DNA from: Pseudanabaena sp. M085S1SP2A07QC | GTDB lineage: Bacteria; Cyanobacteriota; Cyanobacteriia; Pseudanabaenales; Pseudanabaenaceae | Direction: 5' to 3' | Length of the DNA stretch: 64,000 nt | NCBI GenBank assembly: GCA_020404895.1 | Contig: JADBWK010000063.1 | Span: 1 to 64,000, forward strand | Shown: positions 25,990 to 33,528 of the stretch, one piece after another | Layout of the letters: every line of letters starts with the position of its first letter | Numbering within the stretch: position 1 is the first letter of the stretch | The notes under the pieces: model-generated | What the model was told of the DNA's origin: nothing | Seen by the model: the letters and a program-made list of their open reading frames with translations, nothing else | Database searches by the model: none | Position numbers and translations under genes: made by a program

Positions 25990-26071
25990 AGACTAAATTT
26001 AGGTTATCCATGAACAAGGGGCTTAATCCCCTTGTTTGATACAAGATTAATATAAGTTTAATGCAAGCTTT

Positions 26072-26950
26072 GTGAAAATTAAAGATGACATGGTAACAAC
26101 ACCTTCCGCTATAACCAACCGAAAGCAAAGATCTAACCCTTTTCTAAAGCTTCTCGGTAAAATCCCTTGGACATGGGTAATTACTTTTACTTACCTCGCC
26201 TTTTTGCTGATTTTACCGATCGCCGCATTACTAACAAAAGCTGCTACTGAGCCGTTAGAGAGTTTCTGGAAAACAGCGACTAGCCCACTAGCTCTATCTA
26301 GCTATGAGATTACCTTTGTCACCGCCTTTGCCGCCGCCGCTGTTAATGGCATATTCGGAACTTTGATTGCATGGGTTTTAGTGCGTTATGAGTTCTTTGG
26401 CAAAAGGTTCCTAGAAGCTGTAGTAGATTTACCGTTTGCTCTGCCCACGGCGGTCGCAGGTTTAACCCTAGCAACGGTCTATAGTGAAAAAGGTTGGATT
26501 GGATCAATGGTTGCACCGTTCGGCATCAAAATTGCTTTCACACGGATTGGGGTGTGGATCGCGATGATGTTTATCTCCCTACCTTTTATCGTGCGGACAG
26601 TTCAGCCCGTACTCACCGAATTAGAAAAGGAAATCGAAGAAGCAGCTTGGTCATTGGGAGCTTCTAAATTACAAACTTTTATACAGGTAATTCTCCCGCC
26701 GCTCACACCTGCTATCTTGACAGGCGTAGCCCTCGGCTTTTCCCGTGCTGTCGGTGAATATGGCTCCACGGTAATTATTGCCTCCAATACTCCATTTAGG
26801 GATCTAATCACGCCAATTTTGATCTTCCAACGTCTAGAGCAGTATGACTATGTGGGCGCAACAGTGCTTGGAACGGTAATGTTAGGCATTTCTTTTGTGA
26901 GCTTACTCGCAATTAATCTATTACAAGCATGGAGCAAACGCTATGGCTAA
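26072..26950 (+). CDS. cysT: Sulfate ABC transporter permease CysT
   Basis: A 292-residue permease with six hydrophobic segments (WVITFTYLAFLLILPIAALL first). DLPFALPTAVAGLTLATVY and EEAAWSLGASKLQTFIQVILPPLTP (EAA loop) are CysT signatures. It pairs with CysW in the membrane and uses CysA at 1586. The start is uncertain: GTG 26072 or ATG 26090, neither with a good ribosome-binding site. It overlaps cysW by 8 bases. Confidence 0.92.
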   Translation: MKIKDDMVTTPSAITNRKQRSNPFLKLLGKIPWTWVITFTYLAFLLILPIAALLTKAATEPLESFWKTATSPLALSSYEITFVTAFAAAAVNGIFGTLIAWVLVRYEFFGKRFLEAVVDLPFALPTAVAGLTLATVYSEKGWIGSMVAPFGIKIAFTRIGVWIAMMFISLPFIVRTVQPVLTELEKEIEEAAWSLGASKLQTFIQVILPPLTPAILTGVALGFSRAVGEYGSTVIIASNTPFRDLITPILIFQRLEQYDYVGATVLGTVMLGISFVSLLAINLLQAWSKRYG

Positions 26951-27818
26951 TCTCAATTCTTCCATAATCGATCGCCCCAGCGATTTACCAGAACCCACAA
27001 AAATTGCTAAAAAGAAAAGTTGGGTTCCGACTATATTAATTGCGATTTCTTTTATTTATCTGGGACTAGTGCTGCTAATTCCTGCGGCAAACGTTTTTGT
27101 CACCGCCTTTAGCAAAGGCTTCAGCCCCATATTGGCGGCGGTTCAACGTCCTGACTTCCAAAATGCAATCAAGCTCACCGTCAGCCTAGCGGTAATTGCC
27201 TTACCTCTAAATACGATTTTTGGTTTAAGTGCTGCTTGGGCGATCGCTCGTAACAAATTTCCTGGAAAAGCTTTATTACTTAGCATCATCGATTTGCCAT
27301 TCTCGATTTCGCCTGTAGTTGCGGGTTTAATGATCGTCTTGCTATATGGTCGTCTAGGCTGGTTTGGCTCATGGCTGGAATCGAATGATATCAAGATCGT
27401 ATTTGCCTTTCCTGGAATGTTACTTGCCACCATTTTTGTGAGTATGCCCTTTATTGCTCGTGAAGTGATTCCTGTACTTGACGAAATGGGTACTGACCAA
27501 GAAGAAGCTGCACGTACCCTTGGCGCAAATGATTGGCAAATTTTCTGGCGAGTTGTTGTTCCCAATATTCGCTGGGGACTACTCTATGGATTGGTTTTAA
27601 CCAATGCTAGAGCCATGGGTGAATTTGGAGCTGTATCTGTAGTTTCAGGCAATATCGCCAGTAAGACCCAGAGTTTACCGCTCTTTGTTGAAGAAACTTA
27701 TAAACAGTATGAAACGGAAGTAGCTTATTCCGCAGCTGTGCTGCTTGCATTGCTGGCAGTAGTTACACTAATTCTCAAAGAAATCCTAGAACGCAGAACC
27801 AGTAAAGCTCAAAAATAG
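26943..27818 (+). CDS. cysW: Sulfate ABC transporter permease CysW
   Basis: This 291-residue permease has six hydrophobic segments. It contains DLPFSISPVVAGLMIVLLYG, EEAARTLGANDWQIFWRVVVP (EAA loop) and RAMGEFGAVSVVSG, all CysW-type. It overlaps cysT, so the two subunits are coupled. No cysA follows; the only ATPase gene of this type in the window is at 1586. Confidence 0.92.
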   Translation: MANLNSSIIDRPSDLPEPTKIAKKKSWVPTILIAISFIYLGLVLLIPAANVFVTAFSKGFSPILAAVQRPDFQNAIKLTVSLAVIALPLNTIFGLSAAWAIARNKFPGKALLLSIIDLPFSISPVVAGLMIVLLYGRLGWFGSWLESNDIKIVFAFPGMLLATIFVSMPFIAREVIPVLDEMGTDQEEAARTLGANDWQIFWRVVVPNIRWGLLYGLVLTNARAMGEFGAVSVVSGNIASKTQSLPLFVEETYKQYETEVAYSAAVLLALLAVVTLILKEILERRTSKAQK

Positions 27819-27831
27819 ATAGTGATAAATA

Positions 27832-27870
27832 GTTAAGGATAGGCGGCGCAAAGCGCCGTCCATCCTTAAC
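27832..27870. terminator. Hairpin after cysW
   Basis: Arms GTTAAGGATAGGCGGCG and near-complement lie around a CAAAG loop, directly after the permease genes. It belongs to the GGCGGCG-core hairpin family. Confidence 0.8.
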
Positions 27871-27982
27871 AAGGATAAATTCTTCCCTTTTTAGGGCTAC
27901 CCAAAAATAAATGAAGATCACAGAATCCATAAAATGTGATTCACGAAGCGTCAAAAATTAGTCCCAGCAAGGAGTTTCTGTG

Positions 27983-28252
27983 ATGACTGTTGATACTCGT
28001 ACTGTAATTAAAGATATTCGCCTTCGCATTCCTGAAAGTTTACATGGGGAACCTGTGATTTCACAGTTAACTTCCCATTGTGGTGTAATTGTGAATATCG
28101 TTTCCGCAACTTTAGGTGTAAATGCTGGCAGTGGCTGGTTTCATCTCAGCCTCAAAGGTAATTCTGCTCAAATTCAAACAGCGATCGCTTACCTTAATGA
28201 TCTTGATATCGAAATTTGGCAAGGAAATATTGAAACCCATACATCTTTCTAA
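27983..28252 (+). CDS. NIL-domain protein
   Basis: An 89-residue protein consisting of one ferredoxin-like-fold NIL domain (VIKDIRLRIPESLHGEPVIS, LGVNAGSGWFHLSLKGN). The NIL domain is the ligand-sensing C-terminal domain of the methionine importer ATPase MetN. Freestanding copies occur in cyanobacteria. AAGGAG lies 8 bases before ATG 27983, which is preferred over the GTG one codon earlier. The place after cysTW suggests a small regulator of sulfate or methionine uptake; this is inference. Confidence 0.82.
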   Translation: MTVDTRTVIKDIRLRIPESLHGEPVISQLTSHCGVIVNIVSATLGVNAGSGWFHLSLKGNSAQIQTAIAYLNDLDIEIWQGNIETHTSF

Positions 28253-28256
28253 TACC

Positions 28257-28388
28257 AAATCACAAAATGGCGTAGCCATTTTGTGATTTTAAAACCCTTT
28301 CTGGGTTGGGTTTTATGCCAAACCCAGAAAGGGTTTGGTTTTCGATTCATAAAAGTGTAGTCACACTTTCGTGAATTGGTATAATTCT
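28257..28388. repeat. Composite palindromic repeat, copy 1
   Basis: Three hairpins lie in series: AAATCACAAAATGGCGTAGCC type (28257-28289), an AAACCCTTTCTGGGTT pair (28292-28337) and an ATTCATAAAAGTGT / ACACTTTCGTGAAT pair (28345-28376). They are followed by TGGTATAATTC. A shortened, diverged copy is at 38621-38720. Confidence 0.8.
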
Positions 28389-28481
28389 ATTTGTGAAAAT
28401 CAGTTGCACAAGAAGAATTTCTGGATTCTCATTTAAAATTTGCAACAAATTACCTTAGTTTGTTATAATTGTCCTCCGTTC

Positions 28482-28552
<71 letters not shown>

Positions 28553-28554
28553 TT

Positions 28555-28595
28555 AACAAAAAAGAGTGAATGCAAAGCATTCACTCTTTTTTGTT
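28555..28595. terminator. Bidirectional terminator between tRNA-Cys and the LysR gene
   Basis: A perfect inverted repeat of 19-base arms (AACAAAAAAGAGTGAATGC) surrounds AAA. It reaches into the LysR stop codon from the other strand. Confidence 0.88.
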
Positions 28596-29538
28596 ACCAA
28601 GTAGTATCTTCAGCAATCTGTTTCCCTTCAGTCTGCAAATATTCCAAAAAAGTCTGAGCTACGACCGATAACTGCTTACCAGCGAGATGAATAACATACC
28701 AGTTACAAGGGATCGGAAAATGCTCCACATCCAAAACCGCAATCTGACCCGAAGCGCCCTCTAAAGCGATCGTATGTCGCGACAAAACTGAGATTCCTAG
28801 ACCACCTGCGATCGCCTGTTTAATCGCCTCATTACTTGCAAGCTCCATTTTTATTTTCGGAGTAACTTTATGCTCATCAAATAGCCTTTTTACATATCCC
28901 CTTGTACCAGAGCCAGACTCTCTGGTGATAAATGGTTCATCTGCCAACTTTTGAATGGGAATATTTTTCTCGTTAGCCAAATGATGATCGTGACTTGCTA
29001 GAACCACTAATGGGTTTGACAAAAACTGATGAGACGTTACATCTGGCTCATCAGGAACTTGACTAAGAATATATAAATCATCCTTATTCTCAGCAAGCCT
29101 CTCTAAAACACCGCTATGGTTAGTTACCTTCAAAGATATTTCTACCCCAGGATAACGCTGACAAAATGGTCCCAGTAAACGCGGGATTACATATTTTGCT
29201 GTTGTTACCACCGTAATCTTTAAATATCCCTGTTTTAGTCCTTTCATATCGGCAACACTCATCTCAAATTGAGATATGCGACCAAATATCTCTTGACAAG
29301 TTGCAAACAACTCTCGACCAGCCTGAGTTAAAAAAAGTTTTTTGCCCACCTGCTCAAACAAGGGCATCCCGATTGCCTTTGTCAAATGCTTAATCTGCAT
29401 CGAAACAGTGGGTTGTGTTAGAAATAGCTCCTCGGCGGCACGAGTATAGCTGCCATGACGAGCCGCTACTTCAAAGACCTGCAACTGATGCAGGGTGATA
29501 TGAGTAGCTAATTGAGCATCAGATAGGCGGTAACTCAT
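28594..29538 (-). CDS. LysR-type regulator of the CbbR/RbcR/CmpR group
   Basis: A 314-residue LysR protein: N-terminal HTH ITLHQLQVFEVAARHGSYTR plus AAEELFLTQPTVSMQI, then a PBP2 effector domain (YLKITVVTTAKYVIPRLLGPF). The HTH is typical of the CbbR/RbcR/CmpR group, which controls carbon fixation and inorganic carbon uptake. A 13-residue extension precedes the usual start, and no ribosome-binding site is visible because a long palindrome occupies that place. Which of RbcR, CmpR or CcmR it is cannot be settled from sequence alone. Confidence 0.88.
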   Translation of the reverse strand: MSYRLSDAQLATHITLHQLQVFEVAARHGSYTRAAEELFLTQPTVSMQIKHLTKAIGMPLFEQVGKKLFLTQAGRELFATCQEIFGRISQFEMSVADMKGLKQGYLKITVVTTAKYVIPRLLGPFCQRYPGVEISLKVTNHSGVLERLAENKDDLYILSQVPDEPDVTSHQFLSNPLVVLASHDHHLANEKNIPIQKLADEPFITRESGSGTRGYVKRLFDEHKVTPKIKMELASNEAIKQAIAGGLGISVLSRHTIALEGASGQIAVLDVEHFPIPCNWYVIHLAGKQLSVVAQTFLEYLQTEGKQIAEDTTW

Positions 29539-29584
29539 ATTAGTGATAAAACCATAGATTATGTTCTATGATTTTATCACTAAT
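29539..29584. promoter_or_regulatory. 19-base-arm palindrome at the LysR start codon
   Basis: ATTAGTGATAAAACCATAG and its reverse complement (18 of 19 positions) flank an 8-base spacer. The left arm begins at the base next to the LysR ATG. It contains TTA/TAA half-sites of the sort LysR regulators bind, so an autoregulatory operator is likely. Confidence 0.7.
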
Positions 29585-29721
29585 ATACATTTTTAGTCTA
29601 TGCATTTAATCTATATAATCTTTTCTAGAGCGATTACCAGTAAATTTATTCGGAGATGTTTTGACATCGCCATCTATATTCTGGTTCTGACGAATAAAAA
29701 ATTAAAAGGTGTGGGTCTGGA

Positions 29722-30195
29722 ATGAGATTAAGGCAACAAATTACAAATTTATTTCGCTTTTTGACTCTTGCCTGTAAAGATGAGAGCTTTTTAAAAGCAA
29801 TTAGAACAGTCGAAAACGTTGTTTCTAAAATAATGGCGATCGCGCTAGTATTTGTCATTTTTGGCGCACTATTTGACTTGTTGCGGATACTAACCTTTGA
29901 TCTTTTTGTTAATGAACCAAGAGGAGCTTTTAGCATCCCTTTACTCAAAATATTTGGGATGTTTCTGAATGTATTGATTGCCCTTGAACTCATGGAAAAC
30001 GTGACGGCCTACTTGCGCCATCACACAATCCAGCTAGAGCTAGTAATCATTACCGCTTTAACTGCGGTTGCGCGTAAAGTCATTATCTTTGATAGCAAAG
30101 CTGATGGTGACCTTACAGGGCTCGCGATCGCAGTGCTTTCTCTGTCTATCAGTTACTGGATTGTTCGCAGCCAAAACAAAATTCATAAACATTAA
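29722..30195 (+). CDS. psiE: PsiE-like membrane protein (phosphate-starvation-inducible family)
   Basis: A 157-residue protein with four hydrophobic segments (MAIALVFVIFGALFDLLRIL, IPLLKIFGMFLNVLIALELM, LELVIITALTAVARKVIIF, LTGLAIAVLSLSISYWIV). The ENVTAYLRHHTIQLELVI and ARKVIIFD stretches are typical of PsiE. The molecular role of the family is unknown. It is divergent from the LysR gene. Confidence 0.82.
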   Translation: MRLRQQITNLFRFLTLACKDESFLKAIRTVENVVSKIMAIALVFVIFGALFDLLRILTFDLFVNEPRGAFSIPLLKIFGMFLNVLIALELMENVTAYLRHHTIQLELVIITALTAVARKVIIFDSKADGDLTGLAIAVLSLSISYWIVRSQNKIHKH

Positions 30196-30214
30196 GGGAA
30201 CTCCAATGTTCCCT

Positions 30215-30269
30215 ATCAACCAAAAAAAATAGCGGTGGGCTAAGCCCACCGCTATTTTTTTTGGTTGAT
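30215..30269. terminator. Hairpin after psiE
   Basis: A perfect inverted repeat of 26-base arms beginning ATCAACCAAAAAAAATAGCG surrounds TAA. The right arm carries a run of eight T. Confidence 0.88.
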
Positions 30270-30278
30270 TAGTTTGTC

Positions 30279-30335
30279 AAAACCAATTTTTATGTTTGCT
30301 GTGCTTACAGCACAGCAAACATAAAAATTGGTTTT
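30279..30335. repeat. Second perfect hairpin downstream of psiE
   Basis: Arms of 26 bases, beginning AAAACCAATTTTTATGTTTG, surround TTACA, only 9 bases after the previous hairpin. Two strong palindromes in series separate psiE from psbX. Confidence 0.88.
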
Positions 30336-30422
30336 AATGCGAAGAGCTGACTCCATAGCTTTTTAAGCTAAAATTATGTCAAGGATTTAATCTGTATATC
30401 AAAACTTTACCTACATATCTAT

Positions 30423-30542
30423 ATGACACAATCATTAACTAATTTTCTAGGCAGCCTTGTCGCAGGTGGCGTAGTTCTTGGTCTGATCTTCGCAGCAGTG
30501 TTGCTCGTTAGCAGAAAAGACCGCGTCATCCGTCGCGGTTAA
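30423..30542 (+). CDS. psbX: Photosystem II reaction-centre protein X
   Basis: This 39-residue single-span protein starts MTQSLTNFLGSLVAGGVVLG, continues as a hydrophobic segment and ends with a basic tail SRKDRVIRRG. Length, the N-terminal TxSLxNFLxSLV and the S-K-D tail match PsbX, a low-molecular-mass subunit at the periphery of photosystem II that affects quinone turnover. The gene is too short for ordinary ORF cut-offs. The next gene is ycf66, a common neighbour in cyanobacteria. The stop codon lies in the first bases of a terminator hairpin. Confidence 0.9.
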   Translation: MTQSLTNFLGSLVAGGVVLGLIFAAVLLVSRKDRVIRRG

Positions 30543-30603
30543 TCAAAACCCAAAAGACAAGAGGCGGCGCAAAGCGCTGCCTCTTGTCTTTTGGGTTTTG
30601 ATT
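30541..30603. terminator. Terminator of psbX
   Basis: Arms of 30 bases starting AATCAAAACCCAAAAGACAA and including GGCGGCGC surround AAA. It is a full-length member of the hairpin family with AAAACCCAAA ends and GGCGGCGC core. Confidence 0.9.
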
Positions 30604-30685
30604 AAGAGAAATTTGCGCCATGGCAAAGCTCTCTGTTGTTATACTGAATGACGTAGATAGACTGAAAGCACTTGACTAGTAAAGA

Positions 30686-30785
30686 AGCTAAGCATAATTA
30701 AACATAAAATCCCAAAATCTGTACCGACTGTGCATCTAGCGGTACAGATTTTGGCTCTGCTGCCTTAATTATGCCGAAGTACTTA
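30686..30785 (-). repeat. Dispersed 100-base repeat, copy A (upstream of ycf66)
   Basis: On the minus strand it reads TAAGTACTTCGGCATAATTA, then a CCAAAATCTGTACCG palindrome and ATTATGCTTAGCT. Copy B with the same order is at 48911-49000. An outer GCATAATTAA/TTAATTATGC inverted repeat encloses the inner one. Confidence 0.85.
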
Positions 30786-30840
30786 TACTCTCAATGTTTG
30801 AGTCAAAAAAATGCAGGTACTTTAGGAGAAATATAGAGCC

Positions 30841-31590
30841 ATGATCAACATCGGTGGCAACCCGCTAATGATTCTTTTGGCAATTGTTGCCGCTTTAGGA
30901 GGCGTGGGTTTATATTTTGTGCGGAACTTTCGCCCTGAACTAGCCCGTGACCATGATATTTTTTTCTCAGCGATCGCCTTGGTCTATGGCATCATCTTGT
31001 TAGCTTTTAATTTTCGGATGGAAATTACTACTCAGCTAGCCCAAGTCTTAGTAGTAGGATTCGCAGGCTGGTTTGCTGTAGAGTCATTAGTACTACGCCA
31101 AGCTCTAGCCAATCAAGCCCGAAGAGCACCTTCTAGTCCCCTTGTTGATGATGAAGAACCCATAGGATCGGATTATCGAGTTGAGATTGATCCCACTCGT
31201 GAAATTGCGCCTCGTCGTGATCGCGATCCTTCTAGACGGATGCGCGGTTCTATTTCAAACAGTGCTGAAGCAAGTGAACTTCGTGGAGATACAGCAGATA
31301 GCCGCCGTTCACGTCGTCCAAAGAGGAGTAGTGGCGATTCTAATGGCAATGATTCAGTGATTGATATTGACGAAAGTGATATTCGTCCTGTTAGCCCCAA
31401 GCGTCGCCCACGACCTAGCGATGATAATATAAGCGGAGAACGCCCCAGAAATCGCAATAACGAATCTGACAACTTTGGTACTGGTGAATCTAGCAAAGAT
31501 AATGCTGCTAAATCTGGGCGCAGGCGAAGACAATCAGGTCGTCCTTCACCATATGTCAATAATGATGGAGCAAATACTGATGATTTTTAG
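30841..31590 (+). CDS. ycf66: Ycf66-family membrane protein
   Basis: A 249-residue protein with about three N-terminal membrane segments (PLMILLAIVAALGGVGLYFV, IFFSAIALVYGIILLAF, LAQVLVVGFAGWFAVESLVL). A long, Arg/Ser/Asp-rich, presumably disordered tail follows. The N-terminal part is the Ycf66 domain, conserved in cyanobacteria and many plastids; the function is unknown. Association with psbX suggests a photosynthetic membrane role. Confidence 0.85.
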   Translation: MINIGGNPLMILLAIVAALGGVGLYFVRNFRPELARDHDIFFSAIALVYGIILLAFNFRMEITTQLAQVLVVGFAGWFAVESLVLRQALANQARRAPSSPLVDDEEPIGSDYRVEIDPTREIAPRRDRDPSRRMRGSISNSAEASELRGDTADSRRSRRPKRSSGDSNGNDSVIDIDESDIRPVSPKRRPRPSDDNISGERPRNRNNESDNFGTGESSKDNAAKSGRRRRQSGRPSPYVNNDGANTDDF

Positions 31591-31833
31591 ATTTATTTGC
31601 TAAATTTAATTACAAATATACTTTTGATTTTATCCAGATTCGCTGAAATTAAAGTTGTGTAAATATTTCCCAAGAATTGCTATTTTGTCTATGCAAGTCT
31701 TAAAGGTTTAAAAAATCCCCAGATTTTTTGAAATTGATATAAGCTTTGAGTCTGCGTAGGGCAGTGACATATTAAACTGTTATTATCCCTGCAAATTGAT
31801 TTGATCAACCATCACTTGGGCTTTCGATCAACC

Positions 31834-33462
31834 GTGAGTTATTGCGTTAATCCAAACTGTGCTAATCCGAATAATGAACCATTTGCCATGAATTGTGCGG
31901 CTTGTGGTTCTAGTTTAAAGCTGCGAAATCGTTACCGAGCTAGTCGTCCACTAGGCAAAGGTGGATTTGGAGCAACTTTTTTGGCTGCTGATGAGGGGCT
32001 GCCTGGATTCCCATCCTGTGTAGTCAAACAATTGCGCCCAAATACTCAATCCGCCAGCGTGATGAAAATGGCGCGAGAATTATTTGAGAGAGAAGCCTTT
32101 ACTCTTGGCAAAATCGGCAGTCATCCTCAGATTCCGCGCTTACTAGATTATTTTGAAGAATATGGTAATTTTTATCTTGTTCAAGAATTCGTCGATGGGG
32201 AAACTTTAAAACAAGAATTTGAGCGTCGGGGTACATTCAACGAAATTGAAATTCGGAAAATACTTGCAGAAATATTCCCTGCACTAGGGTTTATGCATGA
32301 AAACGGGGTGATCCATCGTGATATTAAGCCTGCTAACATAATGCGTCGTAAACAAGATGGACAGCTTGTATTAATTGACTTTGGTGCAGTTTCTAGCCAA
32401 GTTAATAAACCATCGCCGGATGATGATCCTAGTGGTTTATTAACTAATTTTGCGATCGGTACACCAGGATTTGCGCCGCCAGAACAGATGGCAATGCGTC
32501 CTGTTTACTCTAGCGATTTGTATGCTACAGCGATGAGTTGTCTGTATCTTATGACAGGCCGATCGCCTAAGGATTTACCCCATGATCCATATACAGGTGA
32601 AATTAATTGGAAATCGCAAGTTAAGCTAAGCGATCGGCTCAGAGTAGTTTTTGAGAAGCTCCTTCAGCAATCTGTTTCGCAGCGCTTTCGCTCAACCGAA
32701 GAAGCTTTGCGGGCTCTTGAATCGGGTGGAATTCCTGAAGAACCACCCAAATCTACAAACCAATCCACAAATTATGCACCCCTTAGTGCACCTTCTTCTG
32801 TGACTGTGAGACCTTCCACACAGATATCCAACTCGCGCATTCAATCACAGAAACATGGCAATGGTCAGGGAACACAATTTGATAACAGTGGCATGTTGAC
32901 CTCTGGTAGTACCAGATCAGGCAGTCGGATTGGTACTGGTGATCTGAAAGGTGGGCGTAAAGTTATTGTTGAATACAATCAAGGCAAGCGAAACTTTGCC
33001 AATCAAGATTACTCTAAAGCTGCATTTGGTAGTGCAAACCTATCGGGTATTGTGATGAGCCGGTCTAAATTAGTTGAGGCAGATTTTTGTCATAGTGACT
33101 TAACGGGTGCTAGTTTTCAAGGGGCTAATTTATCTCAGGCTAAGTTAAATAGTGCTAATTTACGGGAAGCAAAAATGCAACGCGCTATCCTGATAAAGTG
33201 TGATTTGGGCAGTGCTTCGATGATTTTGGCTGATTTACGTGAGGCAAATCTCCAATCAGCTTATATGAGTAAAGCTGATTTGTCTGGAGCGAATTTAAGT
33301 GGAGCTAACTTGAAGGGAGCATATTTAAGTCAAGCAAACTTAAATGGGACGAATCTTTGTGGTGCAGATTTAAAAGGAGCTAAGATCTCTGAAGATCAAT
33401 TAGCTCAAGCCAAAACAAATTGGGGTACGATTCGCCCTGATGGTAGTAAACGCTTATTTTAA
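31834..33462 (+). CDS. spkB: Ser/Thr protein kinase with Cys motif and pentapeptide repeats, SpkB-like
   Basis: About 542 residues. The N-terminal cysteine motif is C4-x4-C9 ... C21-x2-C24. The kinase domain has GKGGFG (41-46), Lys65 in CVVKQLRP, HRDIKPANIM and DFG (LIDFGAV). The C-terminal pentapeptide repeats (ANLSQAKLNSANLREAKMQ, ADLSGANLSGANLKGAYLS) form a right-handed helix. This three-part layout is that of Synechocystis SpkB. I chose GTG 31834, giving VSYCVNPNC, because the TTG-started longer frame adds 11 non-conserved residues. Confidence 0.87.
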   Translation: MSYCVNPNCANPNNEPFAMNCAACGSSLKLRNRYRASRPLGKGGFGATFLAADEGLPGFPSCVVKQLRPNTQSASVMKMARELFEREAFTLGKIGSHPQIPRLLDYFEEYGNFYLVQEFVDGETLKQEFERRGTFNEIEIRKILAEIFPALGFMHENGVIHRDIKPANIMRRKQDGQLVLIDFGAVSSQVNKPSPDDDPSGLLTNFAIGTPGFAPPEQMAMRPVYSSDLYATAMSCLYLMTGRSPKDLPHDPYTGEINWKSQVKLSDRLRVVFEKLLQQSVSQRFRSTEEALRALESGGIPEEPPKSTNQSTNYAPLSAPSSVTVRPSTQISNSRIQSQKHGNGQGTQFDNSGMLTSGSTRSGSRIGTGDLKGGRKVIVEYNQGKRNFANQDYSKAAFGSANLSGIVMSRSKLVEADFCHSDLTGASFQGANLSQAKLNSANLREAKMQRAILIKCDLGSASMILADLREANLQSAYMSKADLSGANLSGANLKGAYLSQANLNGTNLCGADLKGAKISEDQLAQAKTNWGTIRPDGSKRLF

Positions 33463-33473
33463 AAACTTATATA

Positions 33474-33500
33474 TTGGGGCAGCACTTCGTGCTGCCCCAA
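33474..33500. terminator. Hairpin after spkB
   Basis: A perfect inverted repeat, TTGGGGCAGCAC around TTC, lies in the 66-base gap between spkB and the glcE-like gene. Confidence 0.85.
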
Positions 33501-33528
33501 GTAGCATGTATGTACGGACATTAATTTT

